DNA of 31,288 nt from Candidatus Woesearchaeota archaeon (GCA_027371725.1 DAHXMN010000003.1:1-31288); one strand, 5' to 3'. Positions 21,070 through 29,109 are shown, numbered from the stretch's first letter. The notes: generated by a model from the sequence alone, not told the origin. A program made the numbers and translations.

Positions 21070-21897
21070 ATGATCCTGTCAGGGAGTCCCGGCGCGGGAG
21101 GAGTCGCCGAACAGCCTCTTGAAGAGCGCGTCTCGAACGATAAAACCGGCTGGTCGTCTCTCAGAACGCTCGTACCGACAGACCCTGAAGAGATCGAGCG
21201 GCTGCTCGAAAGGGTGCTGCTCGTCGAAAACTACGACCGCTTGACGGAGAAGAGCGGACAGCTCTGCGTCGCGCTCAGCGTCAACTACGTGAACCGTACG
21301 CCGAGCGTCCGCGAGAAAGACCTTCTCTTCGTCAAACGGCTCACGAAAGTCGGCCATCATATTCTCGAGAAGGGCGGGAATCCGCCCGCCTTCGCGGAGA
21401 AGCTCTATCAGTTCAACAAGGAAGGCGTCAGGATCGTCGGGGACTTGCGGCTGATCCCGCTCGAGGAGAGGCGGAGCATCTACTTCGAGAAGAACCTGGT
21501 CGTCTTCGAGTCGCACCTCTTGGCGCACGCGGGATATGCGGCACGGGTACGCTACAACCTGGCCCGCCACATCTCCTCCCTGGAGGATTCGTTCAATGCG
21601 GACTACGAGGCCGCGAAGATAAGCGCCGGGTCCGAGCCAGATTTCTCCGCCATGACTTCCCTCTTCGCGGCGAAGACCGCCTCTTTGCTCCTCGACCACG
21701 CGAGGTTCCACCGCACATCGAAGAAAACGGCGTATTGGGCGAAGAAAGGGATCGAATGCTACAGACGATTCCTCGATTACTGCGAGGCGCATCCCGAACG
21801 GCAAAGCCGCGCGATGACGGACGGAGCGAAGAGCAAGCTTATCGATCTCAAGATCAGGTCCGGGGACAGCTATCGGAGAGGATGGAGTCCGAGATGA
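21070..21897 (+). CDS. Hypothetical helical protein, 275 aa
   Basis: ATG 21070 lies about 22-34 nt after the TATA AAATATTTATTAA (21036-21048). After a disordered N-terminus (MILSGSPGAGGVAEQPLEER), the protein is largely helical, with segments such as EEIERLLERVLLVENYDRL and YWAKKGIECYRRFLDYCEAH that resemble TPR-type helices. No signal peptide, membrane span or catalytic motif. Family not recognised. It converges on the zinc-ribbon membrane protein gene with a 9-nt gap. Confidence 0.7.
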   Translation: MILSGSPGAGGVAEQPLEERVSNDKTGWSSLRTLVPTDPEEIERLLERVLLVENYDRLTEKSGQLCVALSVNYVNRTPSVREKDLLFVKRLTKVGHHILEKGGNPPAFAEKLYQFNKEGVRIVGDLRLIPLEERRSIYFEKNLVVFESHLLAHAGYAARVRYNLARHISSLEDSFNADYEAAKISAGSEPDFSAMTSLFAAKTASLLLDHARFHRTSKKTAYWAKKGIECYRRFLDYCEAHPERQSRAMTDGAKSKLIDLKIRSGDSYRRGWSPR

Positions 21898-21906
21898 AGC
21901 CGCGGC

Positions 21907-22230
21907 TCACTGCCGCGTGCCGCACCAGTTGCAGTAGCGCGACCGGGGGTTGAGCTTCGCGTTGCACCGCGGGCAGACGATGTAGTCGTTCGCCCACGCC
22001 GGCCGGTCGGCGGGATCCCTGCTGCCCGTCGGTCGTCGCTCTTCGTCAGGGTCTTTCTTCCCGGCGATGAAGGCCATCGCGATCTTGAAGACGCCGATGG
22101 CGAGGAGGAAGAGGCCAATCCAGAAGAAGATCGTCAGCGCGGTGCTCGGCTTCCGCGCGGAGATGAACTTCGCGTACGCCGCCATGGCACCGCCGACAAC
22201 CAGGTATGCCCATCCGGGGATCGCGACCAT
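21907..22230 (-). CDS. Two-helix membrane protein with C-terminal zinc ribbon
   Basis: 107 residues. Two hydrophobic helices (WAYLVVGGAMAAYAKFI; LTIFFWIGLFLLAIGVFKIA) are joined by a short basic loop. A charged linker leads to a cytoplasmic-looking zinc ribbon, VCPRCNAKLNPRSRYCNWCG. Small zinc-ribbon membrane proteins of this type are common in archaea without assigned function. Ribosome-binding site GAGGCGGAG adjoins the ATG; a TATA (GATTTTTAAACC on the minus strand) lies at about 22264-22275. Confidence 0.8.
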   Translation of the reverse strand: MVAIPGWAYLVVGGAMAAYAKFISARKPSTALTIFFWIGLFLLAIGVFKIAMAFIAGKKDPDEERRPTGSRDPADRPAWANDYIVCPRCNAKLNPRSRYCNWCGTRQ

Positions 22231-22357
22231 GCTCCGCCTCTTTTTCCCGATCTCCGCGTTTTTGGTTTAAAAATCTTCTTCAAAAGAACGTTCAAGAGGT
22301 CGCCAGTATCGGCCATATTGGTTAATTATTAGTATTGGTTCTCCTTAATAGCCCCCC

Positions 22358-22486
22358 ATGCCGAAGCGCGACCGGAAGCGGGTCGAGGAGCGGTTCGACG
22401 AGTTCCTCGACGAGCACTTCGAGGACCCTGAGAGCGACGTCCTCGTCGAGAAACAGGTGAAGGAAGGGAAGAGGAAACAGGCCTGA
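22358..22486 (+). CDS. Small charged protein (42 aa)
   Basis: ATG 22358, TGA 22484-22486. The peptide starts MPKRDRKRVEERFDEFLDEH, continues with an acidic middle and ends with a basic KQVKEGKRKQA tail: one long charged helix. A TATA-like ATTAATTATTAG at about 22319-22332 gives near-leaderless spacing. A structured element (copy C) begins 17 nt after the stop, as seen after larger genes, which also supports this being a real transcription unit. Function unknown. Confidence 0.6.
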   Translation: MPKRDRKRVEERFDEFLDEHFEDPESDVLVEKQVKEGKRKQA

Positions 22487-22503
22487 TTCTACAACACTCA
22501 GCC

Positions 22504-22645
22504 CTTCCCCGCTCTCATCGTCGCCTTGGCACGAGACCCGGGCGCGAACATGGACGAGCGTTTTCCGCGAGGCCATAATCGTGAGCGCCCGACGATTTTC
22601 TCGACCGGAGGGAGAGCAACTAGGCCGCGACGATGAGAGGGGAAG
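22504..22645 (+). repeat. Structured intergenic element, copy C
   Basis: Outer helix of about 19 pairs, CTTCCCC-GCTCTCATCGTCGC (22504-22524) with GCGACGATGAGAGGGGAAG (22627-22645). CGCCTTGGC at 22522-22530. Internal helix GGGCGC with GCGCCC, enclosing a variable ATGG..CCAT hairpin and the conserved AATCGTGA. The 3' block is TCTCGACCGGAGGGAGAGCA followed by ACTAGGCC. It lies 17 nt after the 22486 stop in sense orientation and 16 nt from the stop of the convergent TRASH-like gene. Confidence 0.7.
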
Positions 22646-22661
22646 CCCCGCCCAAGAAAAC

Positions 22662-22907
22662 CTACTCTTCCTCGTCTTCGAGGTGGGTGCCGGGCTCGTA
22701 GCAGTCCTTGTCCTCGTCCTGGAACTGGACCGCGTCCTCGAAGTCGTGGAGGCACGTCTCGCTGCAGAACCGCCACGTCCGGCCGTGGATCACGCGCTCG
22801 ATGACGACCTCGTCTTTCTGGAACGGGGTGCCGCAGTACGCGCAGACGTCGAGGATGTCCTTCGCGAGATGGTCCTTCACGGGGAGGTCGTCGGGCTTCA
22901 TCTTCAC
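22662..22907 (-). CDS. TRASH/FCS-like zinc finger protein, coupled to serS
   Basis: 81 residues. The central treble-clef-like zinc site is VCAYCGTPFQKDEV with WRFCSETCLHDFEDA, the CxxC...FCSxxC pattern of TRASH-type domains used in metal binding or sensing. The C-terminus is strongly acidic (EDKDCYEPGTHLEDEEE). The GTG start at 22907 overlaps the serS stop (GTGA), implying translational coupling; an internal ATG at 22901 is the alternative. Why a metal-binding protein is coupled to seryl-tRNA synthetase is not evident. Confidence 0.8.
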   Translation of the reverse strand: MKMKPDDLPVKDHLAKDILDVCAYCGTPFQKDEVVIERVIHGRTWRFCSETCLHDFEDAVQFQDEDKDCYEPGTHLEDEEE

Positions 22908-24214
22908 GGTTTCCCGAGCGTCTTCTTCCCGCCCATGTACGGCTGCAGGACCTCAGGGATCATCACCGTGCCGTCCTTCTCCTGGTTGTTCTCTAGGATG
23001 GCGACCATGATGCGGCTCGTCGCCAATGCCGTGTTGTTCAAGGTGTGGACCGTGCCGCGCTCGCCGCTCTTCCGGACGAAGCGGATGTCCAGGTCAGTGG
23101 CCTGGTACGTCGTGCAGTTCGACAAGGACATGACCTCGCCGTACCCTTCCATCGTCGGACGATAGACTTCGAAGTCGTGCGAGCGCGCCTTCCAGGCGGC
23201 GAGGTCGCCGGTGCAGATCTCCACGATCCGGTACGGGAGCTTGAGCCGCTGCAGGATCTCCTCGCCGTTCTTCATCAGCTCGTCGTACGCGTCCCAGCTC
23301 TGCTCCGGCAAGCAATAGATGAACTGCTCCACCTTGTTGAACTGGTGCGTGCGCCAGAGTCCTTTCTCGTTGATGCCGTGGCTGCCGATCTCCTGCCGGA
23401 AGCACATCGAGTAGCCGGCGTACCGTCTCGGGAGGTCTTCGTCCTTGAAGGTGTCGCCGGCGTGCATGCCGAGGATCGCGTGCTCCGCCGTCCCGATGAG
23501 GCAGAGCCCGTTCCCCGCGGACCGATCCGCGTCCTCCGCTCCTTTCACCTCGTAGATCGATTGCTTGATCGCATCGAGGTCCATCGCCGCCTCGAGGACG
23601 GGCTGCCGCACCATGAGCGGCGGCTCGATGTAACGGTACCCTTTGTTGACGAGCGTTTCGACGGCGAACCGGACCAGCGCCTGGTTCAGCAGCGCGAGGT
23701 CGCCCTTGAGGAAGTAGAACCCGTTGCCCGTCGTCTTCGCGCTGGCCTCGAAGTCCGCCCAGCCGTTCCGCTCGCAGAGCTCGACGTGGTTCCTGACCGG
23801 GAACGCGAACTTCCTCGGCTCTCCCCAGCGCTTCACCTCGGGGTTCTCGGAGTCGTCCTTGCCGTATGGTACCGACTCGTGCATGATGTTCGGCAGCTTG
23901 CGGAGACGGGGCTTCAGCTCCCTTTCCTCGAGCGCGGCGAGCGTCTCCTCCGCCTTCTTGATCTTTTCCGGGATGGCCTTGACCTGAGCGATGATCGGTT
24001 TGATGTCGCCGCCCGCCTTCTTCGTGGCGTTGACCTGCTCGCTCAGCCGATTGCGCTCGCTGCGGAGCCGGTCAACCGCTCCTTTGAGCCGGCGCCACTC
24101 CTCGTCATGCATGAGGAACTCGTCCACGGTCTTGAGGAGCGCGTCCTTCTTCTGCCGCGCGACCGTCGCCCGTATCTCGTCCGCGTGCTCCCGCACGAAC
24201 TTCGCGTCGAACAT
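22904..24214 (-). CDS. serS: Seryl-tRNA synthetase
   Basis: 436 residues, the ordinary (non-methanogen-specific) class II SerRS that charges tRNA-Ser. It starts MFDAKFVREHADEIRATVAR, with the long N-terminal antiparallel coiled-coil arm (residues about 25-105). The catalytic core has LCLIGTAEHAILGMHAGDTF, motif 2 CFRQEIGSHGINEKGLWR with THQFNKVEQ, and motif 3 within EVMSLSNCTTYQATDLDIRF. ATG 24214 is chosen over 24379 because a minus-strand box A (CCTTTAAAAGAG, about 24236-24247) lies between them and the family N-terminus starts here. The downstream TRASH-like gene overlaps by four bases. Confidence 0.95.
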   Translation of the reverse strand: MFDAKFVREHADEIRATVARQKKDALLKTVDEFLMHDEEWRRLKGAVDRLRSERNRLSEQVNATKKAGGDIKPIIAQVKAIPEKIKKAEETLAALEERELKPRLRKLPNIMHESVPYGKDDSENPEVKRWGEPRKFAFPVRNHVELCERNGWADFEASAKTTGNGFYFLKGDLALLNQALVRFAVETLVNKGYRYIEPPLMVRQPVLEAAMDLDAIKQSIYEVKGAEDADRSAGNGLCLIGTAEHAILGMHAGDTFKDEDLPRRYAGYSMCFRQEIGSHGINEKGLWRTHQFNKVEQFIYCLPEQSWDAYDELMKNGEEILQRLKLPYRIVEICTGDLAAWKARSHDFEVYRPTMEGYGEVMSLSNCTTYQATDLDIRFVRKSGERGTVHTLNNTALATSRIMVAILENNQEKDGTVMIPEVLQPYMGGKKTLGKP

Positions 24215-24387
24215 GGAGAAGGCGGAAGCAGGGGCTCTTTTAAAGGTTGCGCTGAGAATTCTCCCGACGGGAAAAAAGAGGAGGAGAAAGGGATTGGGAG
24301 GAGGACAAAAGAATGCGGAGAGAGGATGAAAGACGGGACAGTCCCTTGTCAAGATACTTATGTTTAAAAGGGGGTACATATGGAAGG

Positions 24388-24397
24388 CTTATAAAAG
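24388..24397 (+). promoter_or_regulatory. Box A promoter of the 24441 gene
   Basis: CTTATAAAAG, 44-53 nt before the GTG at 24441, inside a 226-nt purine-rich intergenic stretch (24215-24440). That stretch also holds a small GGGAC-A-GTCCC hairpin near 24338-24348 and otherwise nothing recognised. Confidence 0.55.
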
Positions 24398-24440
24398 AAG
24401 AAGTAGTACTCACCAGATCTGCTCTTCGGAGGAAGGGGCT

Positions 24441-25871
24441 GTGGGCGTCCAGTATGGTCTCGGTGTTTCCTCCCGGGCTCTTGTGGTCGAGGAGGAGATC
24501 AGGGATCTTCCGACCGACAGGACGATGCCGTTCCCATTAGGATCATTTCTTTCAAAGAAGGCATTCTACCCCGCGACTTCGAGCAGCATCATGAGCGGAG
24601 AGTTCCTGCGGGACCTCGACGCATTCTGGGAAGCGAGCGGCGAACCCTGTTTTGCGAAGGAGTACATCCGCTTCGGCCAGCTCCTCTCGTTCGACCTCGA
24701 TCCTGAGGCGAAAGGGAGGGCGACTGACCTCAACACGCCCATTATCGGGCGATTTCGCGGTCTTATCCCTGTTGAGACGATGGCACGCGAGAGACCCGAC
24801 CTCTTCAAGAGCCTGAGTGTCGAGGAGCGAGAAAGATTGCTGGAAGCGGCGCCCCTCGCGGCGAACATCGTGCTGCATACGTGGGAGGACTATGCATACG
24901 GCATCATCGATCCTCCAGTAGGACGCAGGACTGATCGTGCGATTCTGGACGCCCAGGATGTCTACTGGCTGCTGCAGTTCGTCGCCGAGATGCCGTTCTC
25001 CTATCCAGCAAACAGGTTCCTCGTCGAAGAGGGACGTCTGGAAGAATGGCGACGAGCCGGCGCTGAGAAGGTCTGGGACGGGAAAGAACTGAGCGTGACG
25101 GGGTATCTGACGCTCTTGTCCACAAACGCGGAAAAGAGCATCGAATATCTCGCGGCGGATGGAAAAGGGTATTCTTTCGCCGAAGTGAGAATGGAAGACG
25201 GAAAGATGCTCGTGAAGAGGCTACCTCGCCAGGAAAACGAGATCACGATGTACGATCACACAGGCCTCATTGAGGGGGTCGCTAGCGCGATTCACACAAT
25301 CGAAAGCGTGCTCTCGACAGATGAACAGGGCTCATTGGGAACATATCGGGAGCGTCTAGAGCGTGAACAAGGGGCACGGTCGGGTGAATTCGAGGCGGAG
25401 CTGCGTTCCAGGGATGAAAGAATGCTCGGGCAGGAGATGCTGCTCTTGAAAACGTACCAGCACGCCCTTCCTCAAGGCTCGTGGATCCCCCGCGAGTCTA
25501 TCGGCGCAGATGGACGAGGAGAAGGACGGGAAGATATCTCGAGCGCCCAACGGGCGGCGGTGTCGGCGACTCTCCTCCTGGATGTTGCGGATTCGCTGAA
25601 GATGCGGCCTGAAGAGAAGACCCGATTGGAGTGCATCCGCAGGAACACACTCCGGGCGCTCCTGAACGAGCAGCATTATCTTCACCGACCGGGTCTGCAG
25701 AAGAATCTGCTGCCGTTCGGCCTCTTCGGTTACGGCAGGTTCATCACGGGCAATGCCTACGGATCATTCAGCGGCACAATCGCGGACGTATACAAATCAT
25801 TGAAGAGCAAGCAGCGACCAAGAGCGACGGAAGAAGAAAGAAGAAAAAAGGAACAATCCCCGCGCATCTAG
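24441..25871 (+). CDS. Hypothetical protein, about 476 aa
   Basis: GTG 24441 is preferred: GGAGGAAGGGG stands just before it and the TATA at 24388-24397 precedes it; the frame is open back to 24360. The product is soluble, charged and without signal peptide. Recognisable segments include VLHTWEDYAYGIIDPPVGRR, DVYWLLQFVAEMPFSYPANR and an arginine/lysine-rich C-terminal tail (KSKQRPRATEEERRKKEQ). No catalytic motif stands out and I do not recognise a family. Codon use looks less GC-biased than neighbouring housekeeping genes, so acquisition is possible. Its stop codon overlaps that of the convergent microprotein gene through a shared CTAG. Confidence 0.7.
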   Translation: MGVQYGLGVSSRALVVEEEIRDLPTDRTMPFPLGSFLSKKAFYPATSSSIMSGEFLRDLDAFWEASGEPCFAKEYIRFGQLLSFDLDPEAKGRATDLNTPIIGRFRGLIPVETMARERPDLFKSLSVEERERLLEAAPLAANIVLHTWEDYAYGIIDPPVGRRTDRAILDAQDVYWLLQFVAEMPFSYPANRFLVEEGRLEEWRRAGAEKVWDGKELSVTGYLTLLSTNAEKSIEYLAADGKGYSFAEVRMEDGKMLVKRLPRQENEITMYDHTGLIEGVASAIHTIESVLSTDEQGSLGTYRERLEREQGARSGEFEAELRSRDERMLGQEMLLLKTYQHALPQGSWIPRESIGADGRGEGREDISSAQRAAVSATLLLDVADSLKMRPEEKTRLECIRRNTLRALLNEQHYLHRPGLQKNLLPFGLFGYGRFITGNAYGSFSGTIADVYKSLKSKQRPRATEEERRKKEQSPRI

Positions 25872-26068
25872 CAGGTCCCCTCTATCTGGCAGAGAGGTGG
25901 CGGCTGACAGGAGGGATCCATGGGTGAACAGCCCGCGAGAATCGTGGGCGCGCTCAGCGTCCCGCCAGGAGATGTCGTCGTGGTCGTGCCGTCCGCGGCC
26001 ACGGTCAACGTCGCTATGGAGACGGCCAGCACCAACAGAATCAAACCGATTGCCAACAGCTTTTTCAT
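25868..26068 (-). CDS. Secreted Cys-rich microprotein (66 aa)
   Basis: A clear signal peptide (MKKLLAIGLILLVLAVSIAT, cleavage near AADG) is followed by a Thr/Ser-rich spacer and a short C-terminus with four Cys (ILAGCSPMDPSCQPPPLC, then EGTC). Two disulfides would lock a mature peptide of about 40 residues. ATG 26068 has GGGGTGAG nearby; the longer frame reaching 26683 crosses the opposite-strand gene and lacks a signal peptide. The TAG stop is palindromically shared (CTAG, 25868-25871) with the convergent 24441 gene. A bacteriocin-like, pheromone or surface role cannot be distinguished. Confidence 0.7.
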   Translation of the reverse strand: MKKLLAIGLILLVLAVSIATLTVAADGTTTTTSPGGTLSAPTILAGCSPMDPSCQPPPLCQIEGTC

Positions 26069-26170
26069 GTGCTCACCCCGATATTCATGGGAAGACTGAC
26101 CAAAAGGTGATTGAAAAAGCGGGCGCAGGGATCGGGATAAAGGAAGAACGCGGGTTATCCTGAAAGGACG

Positions 26171-27391
26171 ATGGAACGGCAACAGCTGATCAGGTACGTC
26201 GAGAGGCAGAATCCCGGCCTCTTCCACGAGATCGAGAACGTCTCGCTCGGGAGGGGGACGACGTTGAGCGCGATGAACTTCCAGATGCTCTCCGCGCTCG
26301 GCTACGTCTTCACCGGCAATCTCGACCGGGCGGAGCGGAAGGTCCGGGCGGCGATCGAGAGCGAGAGGGGGACGAGGAGGAAGCGGATGATCTTCCCCAT
26401 AGTCCTCTCCCGCAAGAACGGCGAGAAGGAGGTCTTCATCTTCAACCGCCTCTTCAATCAGCGGTTCAGCGCGCAGACGGGGTTCGACCTCATCGTGAAG
26501 CGGTACGCGGACAGCGAACGGGTGCGCTGGATGAACGCCTACTGGGACGCGCTCAACCGAGCGGCGGAGACGGACGCGTCGCTGCCGAAGGGCGAGATCA
26601 CGGCTCGCACGGAGAAGAGCTTCATCCTCTCGGTCTACTTCGGAGGCGGCAACCTCTGCTACGACCATCTCGCGGAGGAACACGAGCGTTCGCTCGACCG
26701 CGAGGTCGCAAGACTCCTCCTGGAGAAGAACAGGGCGCTGATCCCGTTCACGGAAGCGTTCCTGGAGCGTGAAGGGGTCTTATCCTACGATGAGGGATAC
26801 GGGAAGAAGATGGGGGAGAGCCTCCGTGTTCTCGCGGGGACGGGAGGGAAGAGGGCGGAGCGGAAGGTCGAGCACGCATACGCGGGGGAGAGGGGGCGGT
26901 TCGAGCACGGCATCTATGGCGGCGCTGCACGCGTCCCTTTCACCGACCTCAAGACCCCGAACCTCGTCCTGGAGAAGGGCGCCTCCCTCGAGGACGCGGC
27001 GAAGGGAAGGGGAGACGTCGAAGTCGTCGACGACGACAAGCTGGACTGCAGGATCGTCCTGGCGCATAACCTCGCCCACATCATCTTCGACCCGGGCCTC
27101 AGCCTGGACTTCGAGGAACGCATGGAGCTTCTCGGGGAAGAAGGGCTCCTCGACGACGGGAAGGAGAAAGGCTCATTACTGGCCGTCGGCTACTACCTGA
27201 CGCGGCAGGCGGCGCTCATGCTGGACGGGCCTGACGCGCAGGTCCCTTCCTGGAAAGAGACCGACCGGCGGCGCTTCGAGGGGTTCTATGAGAGCATGCT
27301 TGGTGTCCTCTGCCCGCTCAGCAGGGAATACCGGTGGGCGGATGAGCTCGGCCGGATGCTGCCGGCGAGCGCGCCGCCATGGCGCTCATAG
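26171..27391 (+). CDS. Hypothetical protein, 406 aa
   Basis: ATG 26171; a weak TATA-like GGATAAAGG lies near 26134-26142. The product is soluble and charged: MERQQLIRYVERQNPGLFHE at the start, SVYFGGGNLCYDHLAEEHER in the middle and RIVLAHNLAHIIFDPGLSLD towards the end. The HNLAH segment is not an HExxH zinc motif. No family recognised. Its end overlaps the convergent AbrB-PhoU gene by six bases. Possible functional link to the neighbouring unknown at 24441 is only positional. Confidence 0.7.
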   Translation: MERQQLIRYVERQNPGLFHEIENVSLGRGTTLSAMNFQMLSALGYVFTGNLDRAERKVRAAIESERGTRRKRMIFPIVLSRKNGEKEVFIFNRLFNQRFSAQTGFDLIVKRYADSERVRWMNAYWDALNRAAETDASLPKGEITARTEKSFILSVYFGGGNLCYDHLAEEHERSLDREVARLLLEKNRALIPFTEAFLEREGVLSYDEGYGKKMGESLRVLAGTGGKRAERKVEHAYAGERGRFEHGIYGGAARVPFTDLKTPNLVLEKGASLEDAAKGRGDVEVVDDDKLDCRIVLAHNLAHIIFDPGLSLDFEERMELLGEEGLLDDGKEKGSLLAVGYYLTRQAALMLDGPDAQVPSWKETDRRRFEGFYESMLGVLCPLSREYRWADELGRMLPASAPPWRS

Positions 27392-28294
27392 CTGGAGGAT
27401 CATCACCGCGCCGATGAGGTCGGCGGTCTCCTCGACGGCGTTCTGGATGATGAAGAGGAGCGGGAGCTCGTCCTTGGGCATGGAGCCGGAGGCGTTGTCC
27501 ATCTCGCCCAGGATTGCGTCGTGGAGCTTGAGGAACGCCTCCGCCTTCTCGAGCGAGAACTCGAAGAAGAGCGTCTCGAAGTCGCGCAGCAGGCGATTGA
27601 GGCCGGCGAGGGCGTTCGTCATGGCGGGCGAGCAGGGCTTCCGCCGCGTCGCGAGCCGCTGGTTGAGGTGCTTGTAGGCGTCGCCGATCTTCTCCAACTG
27701 TTCGACGACGTGATAGATTGCGGTGTCGCTCCGGTAGGTCGATTGCCCGCCCTTGTTGACCACCCGCCGGCAGAAGTCGGTGAGTTTGTTGATGTTGTCG
27801 TCGCGCAGGATCAGCTTCCCGTAGGTCGCGGTGTTGTGCTGCTTCATCGCTTCGAGCGTCTCGTCCGCGGTGGTGAGAAGGAAGTGGAAGACGCGCCGGA
27901 AGAGCGTCCGGAACTCCTCGTTCTGCGGCTCGCTCACCTGGCGGATGCGGACCTCGCTCTTCGTCTCCTCGATGATCTCGAAGCCGATGTAGCCGGTGGA
28001 GAGGATCGTGTGGATGCGCTCCAGCTCCTCAGGCGAGCCGTACTCGACCACGATCTCGTCGTAGCCGTACTTGTACAGCGCGGCCACCGCCTTCGTGACG
28101 AGGCGGAGGAGTCCCTTGACGCTGATCCGTTTCACTTCCGGCTTCCGGCTGGTCGAGGTGGTGATGAGGAGGCCGTTCTGCATCGGTGCGACGGTCAGCT
28201 CGTCGCCCTTCTTGACGCCGCGCTCCTGCACCCAGCGGGCGGGCAGGGAGATGGTGAGCGTGCTCGGCCCGTGCTGGACGACGCGTCGTTTCAT
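27386..28294 (-). CDS. AbrB-PhoU fusion regulator, second copy
   Basis: 302 residues. The AbrB/SpoVT domain at residues 1-45 reads MKRRVVQHGPSTLTISLPAR with a KKGDELTV strand, followed by a helical PhoU-like region (about 110-300, including HNTATYGKLILRDDNINKL and YHVVEQLEKIGDAYKHLNQR). Same architecture as the protein at 1555-2523 but clearly divergent in sequence. It is the second gene of an operon: its ATG overlaps the HD-hydrolase stop (ATGA). The target process is unknown; co-transcription with a phosphohydrolase may point to phosphate or nucleotide signalling. Confidence 0.85.
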   Translation of the reverse strand: MKRRVVQHGPSTLTISLPARWVQERGVKKGDELTVAPMQNGLLITTSTSRKPEVKRISVKGLLRLVTKAVAALYKYGYDEIVVEYGSPEELERIHTILSTGYIGFEIIEETKSEVRIRQVSEPQNEEFRTLFRRVFHFLLTTADETLEAMKQHNTATYGKLILRDDNINKLTDFCRRVVNKGGQSTYRSDTAIYHVVEQLEKIGDAYKHLNQRLATRRKPCSPAMTNALAGLNRLLRDFETLFFEFSLEKAEAFLKLHDAILGEMDNASGSMPKDELPLLFIIQNAVEETADLIGAVMILQL

Positions 28295-28941
28295 TGCGTC
28301 CCCTCGTTCCGGCGCTCCTGTTCGATGATGGGCTTCTCGAACGCGGAGAGCAAGGCCACCTCCATCTCTTCCGCGAGGCGCGTCCCCGTCGGAGAGAGGA
28401 CATCCTCCCGCGCGAACTGCTCCCGTATCCGCTTCAGGAGGTCCTCCGGGGGGATTGCGAGGAGCGCGACGTCCTTGCCGAAGCTTATCGGGTTCAGCCG
28501 CCAGAGGATGTCGATCTCGCGGAGATGACGCGTGTCCGGATTGGCGAACGGCTTGCCGATATAGGGGTTGTCATGCTCGCCGACCATCGTTGCCACGCGC
28601 CTCGTCTCTTCTTCCGAGTAGCCGGCCTTGCGGAGCAGCTCTCCCGCCCTCTGCGCGCCGATACGCATATGCTCGATACGGGATTCTTCCCGGCTGTAGC
28701 CGCGTCCCTCATGCTTCTCGGGAGGGATGAGCGCCCAGCCGATGTCGTGCAGCATCACTGCGGGGATGACGAGACGCCGCAGGTCAGGCGGCCATCGTTC
28801 GCTGGCGGCGATCTCGAAAGCGTAGCCGAGACACTCTTCGGTGTGGACGAGGTCCCAGGGCCTGCCGTGCGCGAGGAGCGCCGCGGCCTGCTTCCAGAGG
28901 GCGGTCTCCTGCGTCGTGAGCCGCGCGGTCGTGGGGAGCAT
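28291..28941 (-). CDS. HD-domain phosphohydrolase
   Basis: 216 residues. HD-superfamily metal ligands: an early His (DLVHTEECLGYAFEIA), the HD doublet in VIPAVMLHDIGWALIPP, a following His in RIEHMRIGAQRAGELL and a distal GEHDNPYIGKP segment. HD enzymes hydrolyse phosphate mono- or diesters of nucleotides; the substrate is not determinable. First gene of an operon with the AbrB-PhoU gene (four-base overlap). The minus-strand box A AAAGTATAAAAC (28964-28975) lies about 23-34 nt before the ATG at 28941, so the message is nearly leaderless. Confidence 0.87.
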   Translation of the reverse strand: MLPTTARLTTQETALWKQAAALLAHGRPWDLVHTEECLGYAFEIAASERWPPDLRRLVIPAVMLHDIGWALIPPEKHEGRGYSREESRIEHMRIGAQRAGELLRKAGYSEEETRRVATMVGEHDNPYIGKPFANPDTRHLREIDILWRLNPISFGKDVALLAIPPEDLLKRIREQFAREDVLSPTGTRLAEEMEVALLSAFEKPIIEQERRNEGTQ

Positions 28942-28963
28942 GTCTTACCGGGCCTCGTTGGAT

Positions 28964-29050
28964 GTTTTATACTTTACGAAATAACCAATATATAAACATT
29001 TATACATATATGGTTATATATGTACAATATATGTGAATAAATTATATTTC
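28964..29050. promoter_or_regulatory. AT-rich divergent promoter region with repeated ATATATG words
   Basis: Between the HD/AbrB-PhoU operon (minus) and the 29110 gene (plus). It contains the minus-strand TATA (28964-28975) and repeated CATATATGG, TATATATG and AATATATGTG words (about 28989-29035), some in inverted arrangement. It resembles the AT-rich divergent region of the first AbrB-PhoU gene at 2524-2644. Confidence 0.5.
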
Positions 29051-29109
29051 GGGATACATCCTGAAGAAAGATATCCCGCAACAGAAGAACAGGATAAAGA
29101 AGAGGTGAA

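Noticed and set aside
26069..26683. A 205-codon upstream extension of the microprotein frame on the minus strand
   Set aside because: It is antisense to the 26171-27391 gene, has Arg/Leu-rich shadow composition, and would bury the clear signal peptide starting at 26068.
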